Below are positions 63,644-64,000 of a DNA stretch of 64,000 bases, piece after piece (the first letter of the stretch is position 1; every line of letters begins with the position of its first letter). Source of the DNA: Rikenellaceae bacterium (lineage in GTDB: Bacteria > Bacteroidota > Bacteroidia > Bacteroidales > Rikenellaceae); assembly GCA_902362705.1 (NCBI GenBank), contig CABIXK010000005.1:1-64000 (forward strand), given 5' to 3'. Both the position numbers and the translations under genes were made by a program. The notes under the pieces are model-generated. The model had not been told where the DNA came from. It saw only the letters and a program-made list of their open reading frames with translations, and did not search any database.

Positions 63644-64000
63644 ATGAAATACTTGATACTCCTTTTGATACTTTTGCTCTCATCCGGCTGCGGTGGAACC
63701 CGACAAATCGAGCATGAACTATACGTTGCATCAAGATTGTTGCGCATCGAACCGGACAGCTCGTTGCGCATCATCGAGAACATCGACCCCGACCGGATTC
63801 TGCGGCGCAGCACGCGGGCGAAATACGCTCTCTTGTATTCCGCAGCACTCGATAAAAATTATGTGGATACCGATGACGACTCGCTGATACGCATTGCATA
63901 CCGGTATTACGACAATCGGATTTGTTCGGATTCGGTAAAGTTTCTCATCAACTATCACTATGGGCGCATCTATCAAAACGGCGACGATTATCAGGAAGCC
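63644..64000 (+). CDS. TPR-type lipoprotein, 3' end outside the window
   Basis: The first 119 codons of a gene cut by the window end. MKYLILLLILLLSSGCGGT is a lipoprotein signal with the lipobox Cys at 16. The next part (LYVASRLLRIEPDSSLRIIENID, AKYALLYSAALDKNYVDTDDDSLIRIAYRYYD, FLINYHYGRIYQNGDDYQEA) shows helical tetratricopeptide-like pairs. The pattern resembles Bacteroidales TPR proteins that often continue into a membrane segment and a regulatory HTH domain, but the rest is not visible. Base composition is clearly less GC-rich than in the upstream genes, with many A/T third positions, a possible sign of recent acquisition. Confidence 0.75.
   Translation, partial: MKYLILLLILLLSSGCGGTRQIEHELYVASRLLRIEPDSSLRIIENIDPDRILRRSTRAKYALLYSAALDKNYVDTDDDSLIRIAYRYYDNRICSDSVKFLINYHYGRIYQNGDDYQEA

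Overview
The window is a GC-rich segment of a Bacteroidota chromosome, most likely an Alistipes-like member of the Rikenellaceae. The phylum call rests on two SusC/SusD pairs, a hybrid sensor/AraC regulator, an LpxC-FabZ fusion, a SecDF fusion, HU-CCDC81-type and FKBP-type lipoproteins, and many promoters of the Bacteroidota form TTG-N19/21-TAnnTTTG. The genus is inferred from the very high G+C at third codon positions combined with these gut-Bacteroidales families; it was not tested. No rRNA, tRNA, CRISPR array, transposase or phage gene was found.

Layout. 0-3 kb: an unassigned left edge with imperfect tandem repeats of about 150 bp, then a GH2 glycosidase gene broken by three frame lesions. 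3-13.8 kb: a mostly minus-strand block with a nucleotide pyrophosphatase/phosphodiesterase lipoprotein, a CoA-transferase, the rimP-nusA-infB transcription/translation operon, the lipid A genes lpxC-fabZ and lpxA, and a divergent TonB-like protein. 14-24.2 kb: an orphan susC-susD pair whose susC is out of frame at a run of 13 G, followed by a tricorn-like S41 peptidase and a POT oligopeptide transporter. 24.4-32.2 kb: glgB, an arginine decarboxylase, and a plus-strand operon of an HU-like membrane protein, a sigma-54 activator, lptE, a small TPR-like protein and secG. 32.2-38.7 kb: repeat-rich non-coding DNA, a GH89 alpha-N-acetylglucosaminidase, engB, prs, an SDR oxidoreductase and a PhnP-like metallo-hydrolase. 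38.7-48.9 kb: a polysaccharide utilization locus (GH16, hybrid sensor-regulator, SusC, SusD, GH16) probably aimed at a beta-glucan or galactan. 48.9-64 kb: cdaA (c-di-AMP synthesis), a choloylglycine-hydrolase-family amidase, an OmpH-like lipoprotein, ruvA, two FKBP-like lipoproteins, a small HTH protein, dnaK, a GH29 fucosidase, a DMT transporter, secDF, and the start of a less GC-rich TPR lipoprotein gene cut by the window end.

Themes. Housekeeping operons alternate with glycan and peptide scavenging genes that fit a gut commensal. The observations most worth checking are: the hybrid sensor-regulator at 39.5 kb, which has a kinase and an AraC domain but no receiver domain; the poly-G tract that would switch the first SusC on or off; a dispersed promoter-bearing repeat present at three full and one partial site; three genes whose promoter -7 box lies 5-6 bases from the start codon (candidate leaderless mRNAs); a tyrosine/glycine-rich insertion in an FKBP-like lipoprotein; and an inverted repeat over the dnaK promoter region.
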